DNA from: DATBFX01 sp036558305
Lineage (GTDB): Bacteria > Chloroflexota > Chloroflexia > Thermomicrobiales > UBA6265
Assembly (NCBI GenBank): GCA_036558305.1
Contig: DATBFX010000005.1
Coordinates: 1-55,281, forward strand
DNA: 55,281 bases
Direction of reading: 5' to 3'
Shown here: positions 8,287 to 17,461 of the stretch, piece after piece
Numbering within the stretch: the stretch's first letter is position 1
Layout of the letters: every line of letters starts with the position of its first letter
The notes under the pieces: model-generated
Seen by the model: only the letters and a program-made list of their open reading frames with translations
What the model was told of the DNA's origin: nothing
The model's database searches: none
Made by a program: the position numbers and the translations under genes

Positions 8287-8730
8287 ATCGCCTGAATCAT
8301 CGAATCCAAGTTCGCGCACGAATTCGGTTGGAGTCCGGATTGCGGGCCGATTGACGAGATCGCGCAGCACCAGAAGATCCTTGTCACCGGTAACCAGGTA
8401 GTCGGCGTCCTCGACCCTCGCATAGGCCAAGACGTAGTCGTCTTTTTCGTCACGGGAAATGGAAGGGATCGGATCGTCAAACGACGGGATGACCTCACCA
8501 ACGGACAAAAGAACGGCGAAGAGACGTTCGAGTGCGTCGTGGTCTATGCGGGCGGCGGGGTATGGCTTCTCGCTCACCTTTCGGGTCAGTTCTGCAAGCA
8601 AAGGCTCCGGAAGCAGAAGGGCGAACGCACCGGATATGCCCGAGTCAACGCACCGTCGGATGCTGGTTGAGCGATCTGACGCGAGCAGATAGCTGATCAG
8701 AATATTCGCATCCAGCGCGGCACGGATCAT
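8257..8730 (-). CDS. PIN-domain toxin (VapC-like)
   Basis: The 157-residue product starts MIRAALDANILISYLL, with the first acidic residue of the PIN nuclease site (Asp8), and later has DEKDDYVLAYARVEDADYLVTGDKDLL, the second and third acidic clusters. PIN toxins cleave RNA. It overlaps the upstream antitoxin gene by four bases (ATGA), the normal TA arrangement. Its 3' end overlaps the 3' end of allC tail-to-tail by 30 bases, so the module was placed into the allC-allB gap of the purine operon. The target RNA cannot be told from sequence. Confidence 0.85.
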   Translation of the reverse strand: MIRAALDANILISYLLASDRSTSIRRCVDSGISGAFALLLPEPLLAELTRKVSEKPYPAARIDHDALERLFAVLLSVGEVIPSFDDPIPSISRDEKDDYVLAYARVEDADYLVTGDKDLLVLRDLVNRPAIRTPTEFVRELGFDDSGDSRKPSDETV

Positions 8731-9068
8731 TCAGAAGCCTGGCGCTCAAAGCGGAGCTTCCCTTCTTTCGCCATGTCCTCGACGACCTCATGGACAAACC
8801 TGTCTGCCAGTTCCCACGCTTCTTCGTCCGTCAGATCTTGATTCCGCGCCCGAACCTCTTTCCGCAACGCGCGGACCTCGGCCAGGGCTTGTTCGCGCCG
8901 CTGTCGATCTCGGAGCGCCCGAACCCGTTCGTAGTCGGCGAACGACATAATCACGGCCCGTGGGTGCCCCTCGGTCTCGACGATGACCTCGTCGCCATGC
9001 TCCTCAACCCAGGTGATCGCCGAACGCAACTGATCTTCGGTGTCATTCGTCGTGATGGTACGTGGCAT
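8727..9068 (-). CDS. Phd/YefM-like antitoxin
   Basis: The 113-residue product has a Phd-type N-terminal DNA-binding half (SAITWVEEHGDEVIVETEGHP then AVIMSFADYERVRAL) and a charged helical tail (RRREQ..., EDMAKEGKLRFER) that would wrap the PIN toxin. ATG 9068 is the first good start. The gene stands 87 bases from allB, with which it is divergent, so this short spacer must hold both promoters. Autoregulation by the antitoxin-toxin complex is usual in the family and is inferred here. Confidence 0.8.
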   Translation of the reverse strand: MPRTITTNDTEDQLRSAITWVEEHGDEVIVETEGHPRAVIMSFADYERVRALRDRQRREQALAEVRALRKEVRARNQDLTDEEAWELADRFVHEVVEDMAKEGKLRFERQASE

Positions 9069-9155
9069 TGCGGTGATCCTCAGCAGGAAGTGATGCAACA
9101 CATTGTCGCTAGAATACCGATCCGGCTCCCGGCACACAAGGATTGAGAAGACTGC

Positions 9156-10511
9156 ATGTCGACCTTTGATCTCCTCATCCGCCACGGCACCGTCGTCACC
9201 GAAGCCGGCGTCGGCGCAGCCGACCTCGCGATCGAGGGCGGCACCATCGTCGCGGTCGAACCCGAACTCGAGGGAAGTGCCCGCGAAGAGATCGACGCGA
9301 CGGGACTGCACCTCTTCCCCGGTCTGATCGATGTCCACGTCCACTTCAACGAACCGGGACGGACCGACTGGGAGGGCTGGGCGACCGGGACGCGCGCCCT
9401 GGCCGCCGGCGGCGGTACCGGCGCCTTCGAGATGCCCCTCAACGCCCATCCGCCGACGCTCGATGGCGCCAGTTTCGACGCCAAGCGCGCCGCTGCAGAA
9501 ACCCAGGCGGTGACCGACTTCGCCCTCTGGGGCGGCCTCGTTCCGGGCAACCGCGACCGCCTCGCCGAGCTGGCCGAACGCGGCGCGATCGGGTTCAAGG
9601 CATTCATGTCGCAAAGCGGCACCGACGACTTCCCGGCCGCCGACGACCTCACCCTCTCCGAAGGCATGGCCACCGCCGCCGCGCTCGGCATGATCGTCGC
9701 CGTCCACGCCGAGAGCGACGTGCTGACCAGCCGCCTCGCCGCGCGCGCCGTCGCCGAAGGGAGAACGGGCGTCCGCGACTACCTCGCCTCGCGACCGGTG
9801 CTGGCCGAGGTGGAAGCGATCGGGCGGGCGCTCCTCTTCGCCGAGGAGACGGGCTGCGCGCTCCACGTCGTCCACGTCAGCAGCGGTCAGGGCGTCGGGC
9901 TGATCGCGGCGGCCAAGGCGCGCGGGATCGACGTCAGTTGCGAGACGTGCCCGCACTACCTGCTCTTCACCGACGAGGACGTCGAACGCATCGGCGCCGT
10001 CGCCAAGTGCGCGCCGCCGATTCGCGCCTTCCCCGAGCGCGCGGCGCTCTGGCAGGCGCTCCAGACCGGGGACGTGCCGATCGTCGCCTCCGACCATTCG
10101 CCGTCGCCGCCGAGTCTCAAGCGGGGAGCGGACTTCTTCCGGATCTGGGGCGGCATCTCGGGGTGCCAATCGACCCTCCCGGCCCTGTTGGCGGAGGGTC
10201 ACCACCAACGCGGTTTGCCGCTCTCGACGCTCGCGGCGGTGACGGCCGGCGCCGTCGCGCGGCGCTTCGCCCTCCCCCGGAAAGGCCGGATCGCGGTCGG
10301 CGCCGACGCCGACCTGGCGCTCGTCGACCTCGGGCGGACGTCCGTTCTCGCGGCGGACGACCTGTTCTACCGTCACCGCCAAAGTCCGTACGTCGGACGG
10401 CGGTTCACCGGGCAGGTGGTGCGGACCATCTTGCGGGGAACAACCGTGTTCCGGGAAGGGCACCTGCTGGCAGAAGCCGGCGGCAGGTTGGTTCGACCAG
10501 AGCGACGTTGA
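9156..10511 (+). CDS. allB: Allantoinase
   Basis: The amidohydrolase opens allantoin to allantoate. The 451-residue product shows the cyclic-amidohydrolase metal site: IDVHVHFNEPGR (His61, His63), a carbamylated-Lys motif GFKAFM (Lys148), VAVHAES (His184), LHVVHVSSG (His240) and SDHSPSPPSLK (Asp312). ATG 9156 starts the family-typical MSTFDLLIRHGTVV. In the pathway it stands between OHCU decarboxylase and AllC, yet it is separated from allC by a TA pair on the opposite strand, so it needs its own promoter or readthrough across the TA pair. Confidence 0.93.
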   Translation: MSTFDLLIRHGTVVTEAGVGAADLAIEGGTIVAVEPELEGSAREEIDATGLHLFPGLIDVHVHFNEPGRTDWEGWATGTRALAAGGGTGAFEMPLNAHPPTLDGASFDAKRAAAETQAVTDFALWGGLVPGNRDRLAELAERGAIGFKAFMSQSGTDDFPAADDLTLSEGMATAAALGMIVAVHAESDVLTSRLAARAVAEGRTGVRDYLASRPVLAEVEAIGRALLFAEETGCALHVVHVSSGQGVGLIAAAKARGIDVSCETCPHYLLFTDEDVERIGAVAKCAPPIRAFPERAALWQALQTGDVPIVASDHSPSPPSLKRGADFFRIWGGISGCQSTLPALLAEGHHQRGLPLSTLAAVTAGAVARRFALPRKGRIAVGADADLALVDLGRTSVLAADDLFYRHRQSPYVGRRFTGQVVRTILRGTTVFREGHLLAEAGGRLVRPERR

Positions 10512-10561
10512 GCGAGCCGGGGTGGAATTGGAGGAACCTCCGCAAAGCTCCGGTGACTCGC

Positions 10562-10590
10562 TTGACAAGTCGTGGCGATGGTGTTAAGAC
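10562..10590 (+). promoter_or_regulatory. Sigma-70-like promoter of the candidate RNA
   Basis: A perfect TTGACA at 10562-10567 is followed after 17 bases by TAAGAC at 10585-10590. The pair points into the structured, protein-free stretch that ends in a terminator hairpin. Confidence 0.55.
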
Positions 10591-10596
10591 ATAGGC

Positions 10597-11020
10597 GAGG
10601 GCCCGCTCCGGCGGGACCGAACCGGCGCAGAGATCGCCCGCGGGCCGAAGGGCCTGCACGGTCTCGATCGGTCCCCGCTCACGCGCCGTGTGGACAGCGC
10701 CCCTGGGGCGATCCAGGGGAGAGGGGTCGCCGGATACGCCGCACAGGTCCCAATCTTCGACGGGTCCCGGAGGTGCAGCCATGCGAGAGAATCGCGTGCT
10801 CTGGGGAGTGTGGCAGGTTGACAGGTCAGGCCCCGTGGTCCGCGGGGCGGGTTGACCGGCTGGGCCGACAGAGCTCGGACCCCGCGGTGCGGGACACGCA
10901 AACCGCGCACCGAGCGGCGTAGAAGCCGCGGGTCGGGTCAGTCTCGGACACAGGACACCCAACAAGCAACGAATCCAAGGGCAAGCGCCGCGTCGCCAAC
11001 GATGCGGCGCTTGATTGTTG
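10597..11020 (+). ncRNA. Candidate structured noncoding RNA of about 420 nt
   Basis: Between allB and the convergent AIM24-like gene lies a protein-free stretch with a promoter at one end and a terminator hairpin at the other. Several strong short hairpins lie inside: CCCGC/GCGGG at about 10603-10616, CCCCTGG/CCAGGGG at about 10701-10720, GCCCCG/CGGGGC at about 10831-10849, CCCGC/GCGGG at about 10881-10893 and CGGC/GCCG at about 10915-10928. No frame has a ribosome site and a plausible product. It does not show the RNase P, tmRNA or SRP RNA consensus words, so its class is unknown. Size and position suggest a stand-alone RNA rather than a leader. Confidence 0.4.
10983..11012 (+). terminator. 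Rho-independent terminator of the candidate RNA
   Basis: AAGCGCCGC (10983-10991) pairs perfectly with GCGGCGCTT (11004-11012) across a 12-base loop and is followed by the T-rich GATTGTTGTCT. The convergent minus-strand gene ends 33 bases further on. Confidence 0.65.
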
Positions 11021-11045
11021 TCTGGGGCGGACCAAGCCCCTCTTG

Positions 11046-11726
11046 CTACCCGCCGTTGGAGCGGTCCGGCAGTTTCGGGATCAACCAACCGAGGAAGGCT
11101 TCTGGGCTGCGCGATTGCAGGTAGAGCTCGGCGGGCCCGGGAAAATCGACGACCAGCCCTTCGCCGCCGAAGATGGTCGACTTCCAACTGCCGACCTTGC
11201 GGATCCGGTATTGCACCCCGCCGGAGAAAGCGACGATGTGCCCGGTATCGACGGTGTAGGTAGCGCCGGCGGGAATGGAGACCCGGTGAATCGCCCCGTA
11301 CGAGGACAGGATCAACAACCCGGTCCCGGCGCAGCGGAGCATGATCAGTCCCTCACCGCCGAAGAAACTGCGGGCGCCGCCCCACCGCGTGTCCACCGTG
11401 ATCCCGAGTTCGCTCGCCAGGTAACTCCCCGATTGGACGACCAGCTCCTGACCGGTCAAGGGCATCACCGCGATGTCGCCCGGCAGCTCGGGGGCAACGG
11501 TCAATTCGGCCCCGTCGATCTGCGCGGTGAAGGTGTTCTGGAAAAACGACTCGCCGCCGAGCAAGGAGCGACTGAGCGACTTCAAGAGCCCGCCGGTCGC
11601 GGCCGTTTCGACCTCGACCCCGGCCATGCTGACCATCGCCCCGCTCTCGGCGCGGACCCGCTCGCCCTGCCGCAAGGAGATGCGGCACAGCGAATACGAC
11701 GGCTGATAGAGAATTTCGGTCTGCAC
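11046..11726 (-). CDS. AIM24/TIGR00266 family protein
   Basis: The 226-residue beta-rich protein carries the family's repeated Gly-rich strands, e.g. SGAMVSMAGVEVETAATGGL, LLGGESFFQNTFTA and WKSTIFGGEGLVVDFPGP. Members are soluble trimers related to the mitochondrial AIM24 protein; their biochemical role is not established. GTG 11726 is chosen because GGAGGT lies eight bases upstream; a TTG at 11756 has no ribosome site. The gene is convergent with the candidate RNA and about 470 bases from the MgtC-like gene. Confidence 0.85.
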   Translation of the reverse strand: MQTEILYQPSYSLCRISLRQGERVRAESGAMVSMAGVEVETAATGGLLKSLSRSLLGGESFFQNTFTAQIDGAELTVAPELPGDIAVMPLTGQELVVQSGSYLASELGITVDTRWGGARSFFGGEGLIMLRCAGTGLLILSSYGAIHRVSIPAGATYTVDTGHIVAFSGGVQYRIRKVGSWKSTIFGGEGLVVDFPGPAELYLQSRSPEAFLGWLIPKLPDRSNGG

Positions 11727-12200
11727 CGCTCGTGACCTCCGCTTCGATCGATCCAAGAGCGCCGGTCACCCGGTTCCGGGCGCGCCCACAAGGAGTCTAC
11801 CTGCCGCTTCCGCCATGCACGTGGCAGCATCGTTCGGATCGGCACCGGTGCGACCCAGGGGAAAGGCGGCCGCGGACTCTCCCTCAGCACGACCATCGTC
11901 GCCCGCGGGCACGGCGCCACATCGAGGCATTCACCAGTCTTCAACGGGGCGTCGCGGTCCGATTTGGGAATCAGGGCACGCGGTCGACACGGCGACGGCG
12001 GAGGCGCTTCTGGTCGCCGGTGGCCGGCCTTGCCGATGAGTCCGGCGGGGTTTCTGCCGCCGCTCGGGCAACCCGTAGCCGGGTGTACTCCGCGCGGTAG
12101 CGCCGAAACCCGAGCGAACGCAAACGCGAAATCCGCAGCGGCGAGCGCCGGTGACCCCCGTCCAGCGGTAGCCTCGGCCGAGGAACCGCCGCGATCGCGA
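11727..12200. other. Intergenic stretch without a recognisable gene
   Basis: About 470 bases upstream of the AIM24-like gene. No frame on either strand has a ribosome site with a recognisable product, and no hairpin or clear promoter was found. Confidence 0.5.
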
Positions 12201-12962
12201 CTAGACGCCCTCTTGACCCGCGTCATCGACATCGTCCTCGGCCCCGTTCCCGGACGGGAGCCGGCCCTCCCCGAGGGTGTACGCGATCAGGCGTACGCCT
12301 TCGAGGTGCCCCAAGGCGTCGACCAGGCGGGTCGCCTGCGCGGGCCCGACCGGTCCGAGTTCGAGGTCGACCCGATCCTCCTCACCGCCGCGGACCGGAC
12401 GCAAGCGCAGTCCCCGCAAGTCGAGGCCGGTTCGGACCACCGCGCCCTCGATCGCCGCGAGGTGGCCATCCGCTCGCCGCAGCCGAAGTGCCACCTGGTG
12501 GACGTGGTGGTGTTGGAAGACGCGCCGCTCGACCGGGCGCAGCCCGGCCTGGATGATGAGCATGATCGCGGACGCCGCGATCGCCGGCGCGATCAGACCC
12601 CCACCGGCCGCCAAGCCGATCGCGGCGACCGACCAGACGCTGGCGGCGGTGGTCAGACCGCGTACGGCGTTCTTGCGGAAAACGATGACCCCGGCGCCGA
12701 GAAAGCCGATTCCGCTGACGACCTGGGCAGCGACGCGACTCGGATCGAGCACCGCCTGGCGGTTCGGGGCCAGCGCGTCGGCGAAGCCGAAGGCCGAAAC
12801 GATCATGATCAAGGCCGAACTGACCGCGACGAGGGCGTGGGTGCGCAGCCCGGCCGCCCGTTCCAGCCGTTCGCGCTCCAATCCGACCGCGGCGCCGAGG
12901 AGGGCAGCCACACCGAGCCGGAGCACAACTTGGCCGAGCGATAGCGTCAGTCCAGTGTTCAA
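12201..12962 (-). CDS. MgtC/SapB family membrane protein
   Basis: The 253-residue product begins with a membrane helix followed by GAAVGLERERLERAAGLRTHALV, the MgtC signature (split here: GLERE and GLRTHALV), then SGIGFLGAGVIV and TTAASVWSVAAIGLAAG, giving four or five helices. The C-terminal part is a soluble regulatory domain rich in Arg and Leu. MgtC proteins affect magnesium homeostasis and the membrane ATPase in other bacteria; the role here is inferred from the family only. The start is TTG 12962 with a weak ribosome site. Confidence 0.88.
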   Translation of the reverse strand: MNTGLTLSLGQVVLRLGVAALLGAAVGLERERLERAAGLRTHALVAVSSALIMIVSAFGFADALAPNRQAVLDPSRVAAQVVSGIGFLGAGVIVFRKNAVRGLTTAASVWSVAAIGLAAGGGLIAPAIAASAIMLIIQAGLRPVERRVFQHHHVHQVALRLRRADGHLAAIEGAVVRTGLDLRGLRLRPVRGGEEDRVDLELGPVGPAQATRLVDALGHLEGVRLIAYTLGEGRLPSGNGAEDDVDDAGQEGV

Positions 12963-13199
12963 CAGTACATCCTACCGGTCTGACGGGTTCGCCGGTTTCC
13001 GACGTCCCCAGTCCGCCGCTTATTGCACGGGGCCGAACCGCCCGCGCCACGCGGCGGTTCGGCCGAGCGGCGAGCGCGACCCCACCGCTCGCACGCAGAC
13101 CGAGCACGTTGCGGGTTGCAGCACCGAGCGGTGACGACTCCACCGCTTCGGCCCGCTGGCCGACGTCTTCGCCCTCTGGTCGCCCGAGAGGCGCGTCAT

Positions 13200-13826
13200 G
13201 GCGATGACCGACGCAGCAGCCGTGCCACGATACGCGTCGTCCTTCCAGGCGCACGATCAAGGAAGACCCGTGGGTTCGGGGCCGGAGAAGTCTTCCGCTG
13301 AAACGCCCCGGCACGTCGTTGACGAAGGCGCCTTCGTCCAGCACGCGCTCGACGAATCCCCGGTGCGCCAGGCGGTGTCGCTCGTCGGGCGAGGCGAGCG
13401 TGCGCCGCAAGAAGGTGCAGCGCGGCATCAGGGCCACGAACGCCAACCCGCCGGGGCGCAGCACCCGCGTCAGTTCGCCCGCGGCGCGGTCCCGATCCGC
13501 GATTGGGTCAGGTGGTGGAACGGACCGAGCGCGAGCACCGCATCGAACGCGCCATCGGCCCAGCGCGAGAGATCGCGGGCGTCGGCCTCGACGATCGACG
13601 CGACGAGCGCGCGTGCCGGTGAGAGATCGGTCTGTACGACGCGATGGCCGCGCTCCGCCAGCCAACGGGTGTACCGGCCCGGACCGCCCCTGAGGTCGAA
13701 GACGCGCGTTCCGGCCGGCAGGCAAGTGGTGGGCGCATGGCAGGTGACGGCGAACTCGACCGCACCGTCGTCCGGATTCTCGGGTCTCGGGGCGCAACCA
13801 CGCTCGCTCGCCGACGCCGGCGTCAT
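13200..13826 (-). pseudogene. Frameshifted class I SAM-dependent methyltransferase
   Basis: The first 110 codons from ATG 13826 encode the SAM-binding half of a methyltransferase (FDLRGGPGRYTRWLAERGH, VVQTDLSPA, DAVLALGPFHHLT). Close to 13490 the family sequence moves to another frame (DPIADRDRAAGELTRVLRPG, then GLAFVALMP and LAHRGFVERVLDEGAF). Beyond about 13290 the reading drifts again and no proper C-terminus is seen. At least one single-base change therefore breaks the gene. A sequencing error could explain the first break, but the missing C-terminal end makes real decay more likely. Confidence 0.65.
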
Positions 13827-14010
13827 AGGCGCGCACGCCGGCGACGGTCATTCGTTTTCCTGCTTTGGCGCCGCCCGGGATGATTGTCCTGGTCGCCAGC
13901 ATTGCCGGGCCAGCATACGGCCGCGGACCCGCGGTTGGGTTGTGACCGTGAGCCTTCGGTCGTTCGTCGGTGCGGCAGCTTGCCAATCACCAAGCTGTCG
14001 GTGGTGTCCG

Positions 14011-14032
14011 CCTCTCCCTCGGAAGGGAGAGG
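14011..14032. repeat. Short palindromic REP-like element (CCTCTCCC type)
   Basis: CCTCTCCCT (14011-14019) pairs with AGGGAGAGG (14024-14032) around a 4-base loop and is followed by GGGGCAGGGGGTGAGG. The same core recurs at 32821-32847. It lies in a 390-base gap downstream of the M23 peptidase gene, where no other feature was found, so it may also act as that gene's terminator. Confidence 0.65.
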
Positions 14033-14220
14033 GGGCAGGGGGTGAGGGCCGCGCCTCGTCCGCGTTCTCGTACACGACGCGAGATCCTTATTTCGGCGAC
14101 ATGTTGTTGCGAGCAACATCAATCAAGGCGAGGCGCTCGCAAAACGCGCGCGGGCAACGGCGGGGCCGACGCAAGAAACACTCGCCCCGGCCCCGCGCCC
14201 GCCCCGATCGTTTCCGGTAC

Positions 14221-15600
14221 CTACCCCGACAGGTAGTCAAGCGGATTCACCGTCGACCCGTTCAGCATCACGATGAAGTGCGTATGCGGCCCCGTCGACG
14301 CGCCGGTGCTGCCGACCGGCCCGATCACGTCGCCCTTGTTGACCACCTGTCCAACGGATACGTACGGCTGCTCCGCCATGTGCCCGTACTCGGTCGAAAA
14401 CCCGTTGCCGTGGTCGATCTCGACGTAGTAGCCGAGTCCGCAGTCGCACCAACCGGCGGCCGTCACCGTGCCGCCGTCGGCTGCCAAGATCGGTGTGTAG
14501 GCGGGTGCCGCCAGGTCGACCCCGTTGTGGAAATTGCAGCCGAGATTCGCGTCGTACGGTTCGATCGACAGGTCGGTGCAGCCATACCCCTGCGTCAGGA
14601 CGTAGGACGACAGGGGGTAGCTGAACGACCCGGTCGGTCCGCTCGGGGCCGCCGGTGGTGGCGGCGGCGGCGGGGCGACGGTGCCGACGAGCAGATCGCC
14701 CAGGACGTAGCCACGCGCGTCGCCGTCGTCGACCTTGTACCAGGCCAACCCGTCGTCGTCGAAGGTTGCCTGACCGACGACCTGGAGGACATCGTCGCCG
14801 TTGAACGAGGCGATCACGTCGGACCCGACGAATCCGCGGTGCCGGATGTTGACGCCCTTGCCGCCGGCCGCGGTCACGTAGTCCCCGATCGAGAAGACGA
14901 GGTCCTCGTGGGTCGGTTCCTTCGCCGGTGCCGCCGGTTGCGATGCCGCGACCAGGAAGCCGGCAAACGCGTACCCGGTCACGTCGCCATCGGTGACCAG
15001 GTACCAACCGTCGCCGTTGTCGTCGCTCGTCGGACCGTCCATCACCTGGACGACGTCGCCGTCGGCGAGCGACGCGATCCGCTCGAACCCCTTGCCGGCG
15101 CCCGACCGGATGTTCAACCCCGTGCCGTCGTCGGACTGCGCCGCGACGTAGTCGCCGGACCCAAAGGAGGAGGCGGACGCGGCGCTCTCGCCATCGGAAG
15201 GCGAAGCGCCGCCCGCATCGTCGAGGTAGAACCCGGCGATCCACCCGTCCTCGCCGTTGGACCGCACCGGCCACCAGCGGGTGCCGTCGTCGCCGTAGAC
15301 CGTGTCGGCTTCGTCGATCCGCAGGGCGACGACCGTGCCGTCCGGCAACGAGTCGAGGATCTCGCCGTCCTGCCCCGGTTTGGCTCGCAAGTGCACACCG
15401 TTGTCGCTGTGTGCGACAACAGCGGTCAACCCGGTGAGCTCCGCGATGCTGCTGACGGAAACGTCGAATTCGTGGGCCGCGCCCGCGCGCGGCCCGAGCC
15501 CGAGCGGACCGAGCACGAGCGCCAACGCCGCTGCAACGGCGAAGGCACCTACCCGTCCGGATACCGAGACGACCCCCGCGGTTGCGCCAACTCGTCGCAC
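14221..15600 (-). CDS. Secreted M23 metalloendopeptidase with three SH3-like domains
   Basis: The 459-residue product has a signal or anchor segment (about residues 17-40, ending PRAGAA), then three SH3b-like domains (each with a VN/LNIRSGAG-like turn: GVHLRAKPGQ, GLNIRSGAGKG, GVNIRHRGF), a Pro-rich linker of eight prolines, and a C-terminal LytM/M23 domain. Zinc ligands are visible in FHNGVDLAAP and GPHTHFIVML. It should cut peptidoglycan cross-bridges, with SH3 domains binding the wall. GTG 15600 is chosen because GGAGGGAGG stands seven bases upstream and the signal peptide then starts at once; the frame extends to 15681 without a ribosome site. Confidence 0.9.
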   Translation of the reverse strand: MRRVGATAGVVSVSGRVGAFAVAAALALVLGPLGLGPRAGAAHEFDVSVSSIAELTGLTAVVAHSDNGVHLRAKPGQDGEILDSLPDGTVVALRIDEADTVYGDDGTRWWPVRSNGEDGWIAGFYLDDAGGASPSDGESAASASSFGSGDYVAAQSDDGTGLNIRSGAGKGFERIASLADGDVVQVMDGPTSDDNGDGWYLVTDGDVTGYAFAGFLVAASQPAAPAKEPTHEDLVFSIGDYVTAAGGKGVNIRHRGFVGSDVIASFNGDDVLQVVGQATFDDDGLAWYKVDDGDARGYVLGDLLVGTVAPPPPPPPAAPSGPTGSFSYPLSSYVLTQGYGCTDLSIEPYDANLGCNFHNGVDLAAPAYTPILAADGGTVTAAGWCDCGLGYYVEIDHGNGFSTEYGHMAEQPYVSVGQVVNKGDVIGPVGSTGASTGPHTHFIVMLNGSTVNPLDYLSG

Positions 15601-16274
15601 CGCCCCCTCCCTCCTGACGCCGGACCCCCGCGCTGCACCACCGTGGGTCGCGGACCGTTCCCCGCCGCCGCCGCGCTGCAACGCGACGTACGGTCACCGG
15701 GTCTCGCTGCCGGGTCGACCACCGCTCACCGCCGACTTTCGGATCGGGCGGACGGTCGCCGGGACCGGCCGCGCCTCGCGCTGCACGACGCACCGCGACG
15801 CGCCCTCACCGGCGCACCAGCAGACTCCGCCCACGGCAGCCGCGGCCCCACGGCAGGTGCTACCGTCCGTACGATGTAATCGGACAACGCAAGGCAAGAA
15901 CGGGATGGTCTCGCAATCCGTCGCGGATTGCATGCTGGGCACCGGTCGCCAACTTAGCAAAAACGGCGACTCCGTGGCAATATGCACGTACGCCCTGTTC
16001 GCCTGAACGGACGGCTTTTCCGGTCGGATCCCGTGGTGACAGGGGGTCGCGGACCGTCTCCGGACCGCCGACGGTGCGCTAGGCAACCTTGCCGAGATTT
16101 GCCGGCGTTTGGGCGACGTCCCTGCTTTGCCGGTTCGCAATCCTCGCGATTCCGCGGCCGTCTCCCGCCCCTCATCTGTCGACGGTCACCGCGGGGAGCG
16201 GCGAGCGGCCGCACCGTCACCGTCCCCCACCGGGCTACCTCGTGCACTCGATCGTTGGACTCTGGCAGACGCCG
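15601..16274. other. Long intergenic stretch without a recognisable gene
   Basis: Nearly 700 bases upstream of the M23 peptidase gene. Frames are open because of the high GC content but have no ribosome sites and mixed, low-complexity products. It should contain the peptidase promoter; none was identified with confidence. Confidence 0.5.
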
Positions 16275-16540
16275 ATGCTGCCCCTTATCTCTCGTCGATC
16301 CTTCGTCGTCCGCCGCGGCGGCGCCGCCGGCGGTTTGGCCGGTTCCCTGCTGGCGCGGTGCGCTTGCCACCCCGGCCACCCTGCCGGTCTTCCGCCTCGT
16401 CACCGACGCGCGATTTGCCCGCGGCCGATGCGGCATCGCCGCGTGTCCTCGGCACTATCCGGACCATTACCGAGCAGATCTTGCCGCCGACCGGCCCCTC
16501 GGTCGGCCCCGGTGTTCTCGGCATGTTTCGATACGAATGA
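16275..16540 (+). pseudogene. Possible remnant of a Tat-exported protein gene
   Basis: From ATG 16275 the frame reads MLPLISRRSFVVRRGGAAGG, which looks like a twin-arginine signal, and continues with a hydrophobic stretch. Family-like sequence then appears to move to a second frame (ALATPATLPVFRLVTD), and a third frame ends with a plausible tail (ILPPTGPSVGPGVLGMF) and a stop at 16540. The parent family cannot be named. The evidence is only the signal motif and the frame drift, so chance is possible. Confidence 0.3.
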
Positions 16541-16750
16541 CCCTAAGTCCCGGTCCCGATAGGACTGGATGGCTACGACCGGATTCCCCAATATAGGAGT
16601 ATCGGGCTAGCCTAAGAGGGTACCCCCGTCGGTCGGTGCCTCCCGGCGAATCGGATCGGAGGGCCCGGCAACGGGGTGCGGCATCGCCGCCGGTGATCGC
16701 GTCCGAGTCGGTTCGGACCGCTGCGCCGCTTGTTGAAGGATCGGTGTCAG

Positions 16751-17305
16751 ATGTTCCAACGCATCATCCTCCGGTCGGTGTTGATCGCGCTCTTGGCGGC
16801 ACTCACGGCGGCGACATCCGTTTCGGCGTCGGGCAAACCGGCGAAGATCGCGGCCAATCCCAATCCCTCGGCCTCCTGCGACGAACTGCCGGTCTACCGC
16901 ACCGCGATGCTCAAAGCCGGGAAACGCTGGATCAAAGGGATGGAGCGCGATGGTCTCGCCGGTCGTAGCACCCGCGGCTTCAGCGAAGCGGACTGGAACG
17001 ACTACGCCGCCCGCGCCAACCGCCTCCTCGCCGATCTCCGCGCCATCGACCCGCCGGTGTTCGCCACCCCCTGGCACGAAGCGATGATCGATTCGGCCCG
17101 ACTCAAGGTCAACTTCGCCCGGTCGGCCTCGCTCGTCGGGTTCGACTTCACCGCCGACTTCCTCGCCAAACGGGTCACCGCCACCTCCACCGAACTCACC
17201 GACGCCCGCGAGGCCGCCATCTCCACCTGCTCCGACTTCGACGCGTTCTACCAGGAATGGGATCGCCTCGACGGCAAGTCATCTACCGCAGACTCCGCCT
17301 CGTAG
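16751..17305 (+). CDS. Secreted protein of unknown function
   Basis: The 184-residue product has a clear signal peptide (IILRSVLIALLAALTAAT, cleavage near SVSA-SG) and a helical mature part with two Cys (SASCDELPVYRTAML and AISTCSDFDAFYQEWD) that could pair. No domain was recognised. ATG 16751 follows GAAGGA at ten bases; a TTG at 16730 in frame would add seven residues. The downstream minus-strand signal peptidase remnant is convergent with it. Confidence 0.7.
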   Translation: MFQRIILRSVLIALLAALTAATSVSASGKPAKIAANPNPSASCDELPVYRTAMLKAGKRWIKGMERDGLAGRSTRGFSEADWNDYAARANRLLADLRAIDPPVFATPWHEAMIDSARLKVNFARSASLVGFDFTADFLAKRVTATSTELTDAREAAISTCSDFDAFYQEWDRLDGKSSTADSAS

Positions 17306-17461
17306 CGCGGACGGAACACGCGCAAACTCGTCGCGTGCGCGGAGCGGTCATGGGGAACGCCCCCCCAATAGCGTAGGGGAGGGCCCCGTGCCCTCCCGTG
17401 CTCGCGGGCACCACTTCCCATCGGAACCGACACGCCCGAAAACCCGACCTCGATCCATCGC

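Noticed and set aside
10597..11020. RNase P RNA, tmRNA or SRP RNA
   Set aside because: The GAGGAAAGUCC and ACAGAA words of RNase P, a 3' CCA-ended tRNA-like end and tag frame of tmRNA, and the GGUCCGGAAGGAAGCAGC loop of SRP RNA are absent on both strands. A TTCGACGGG at 10757 resembles tmRNA but has the wrong surroundings.
13198..15879. 893-codon plus-strand frame across the methyltransferase remnant and the M23 gene
   Set aside because: Low-complexity, Arg-rich shadow that crosses two opposite-strand genes with good signatures.
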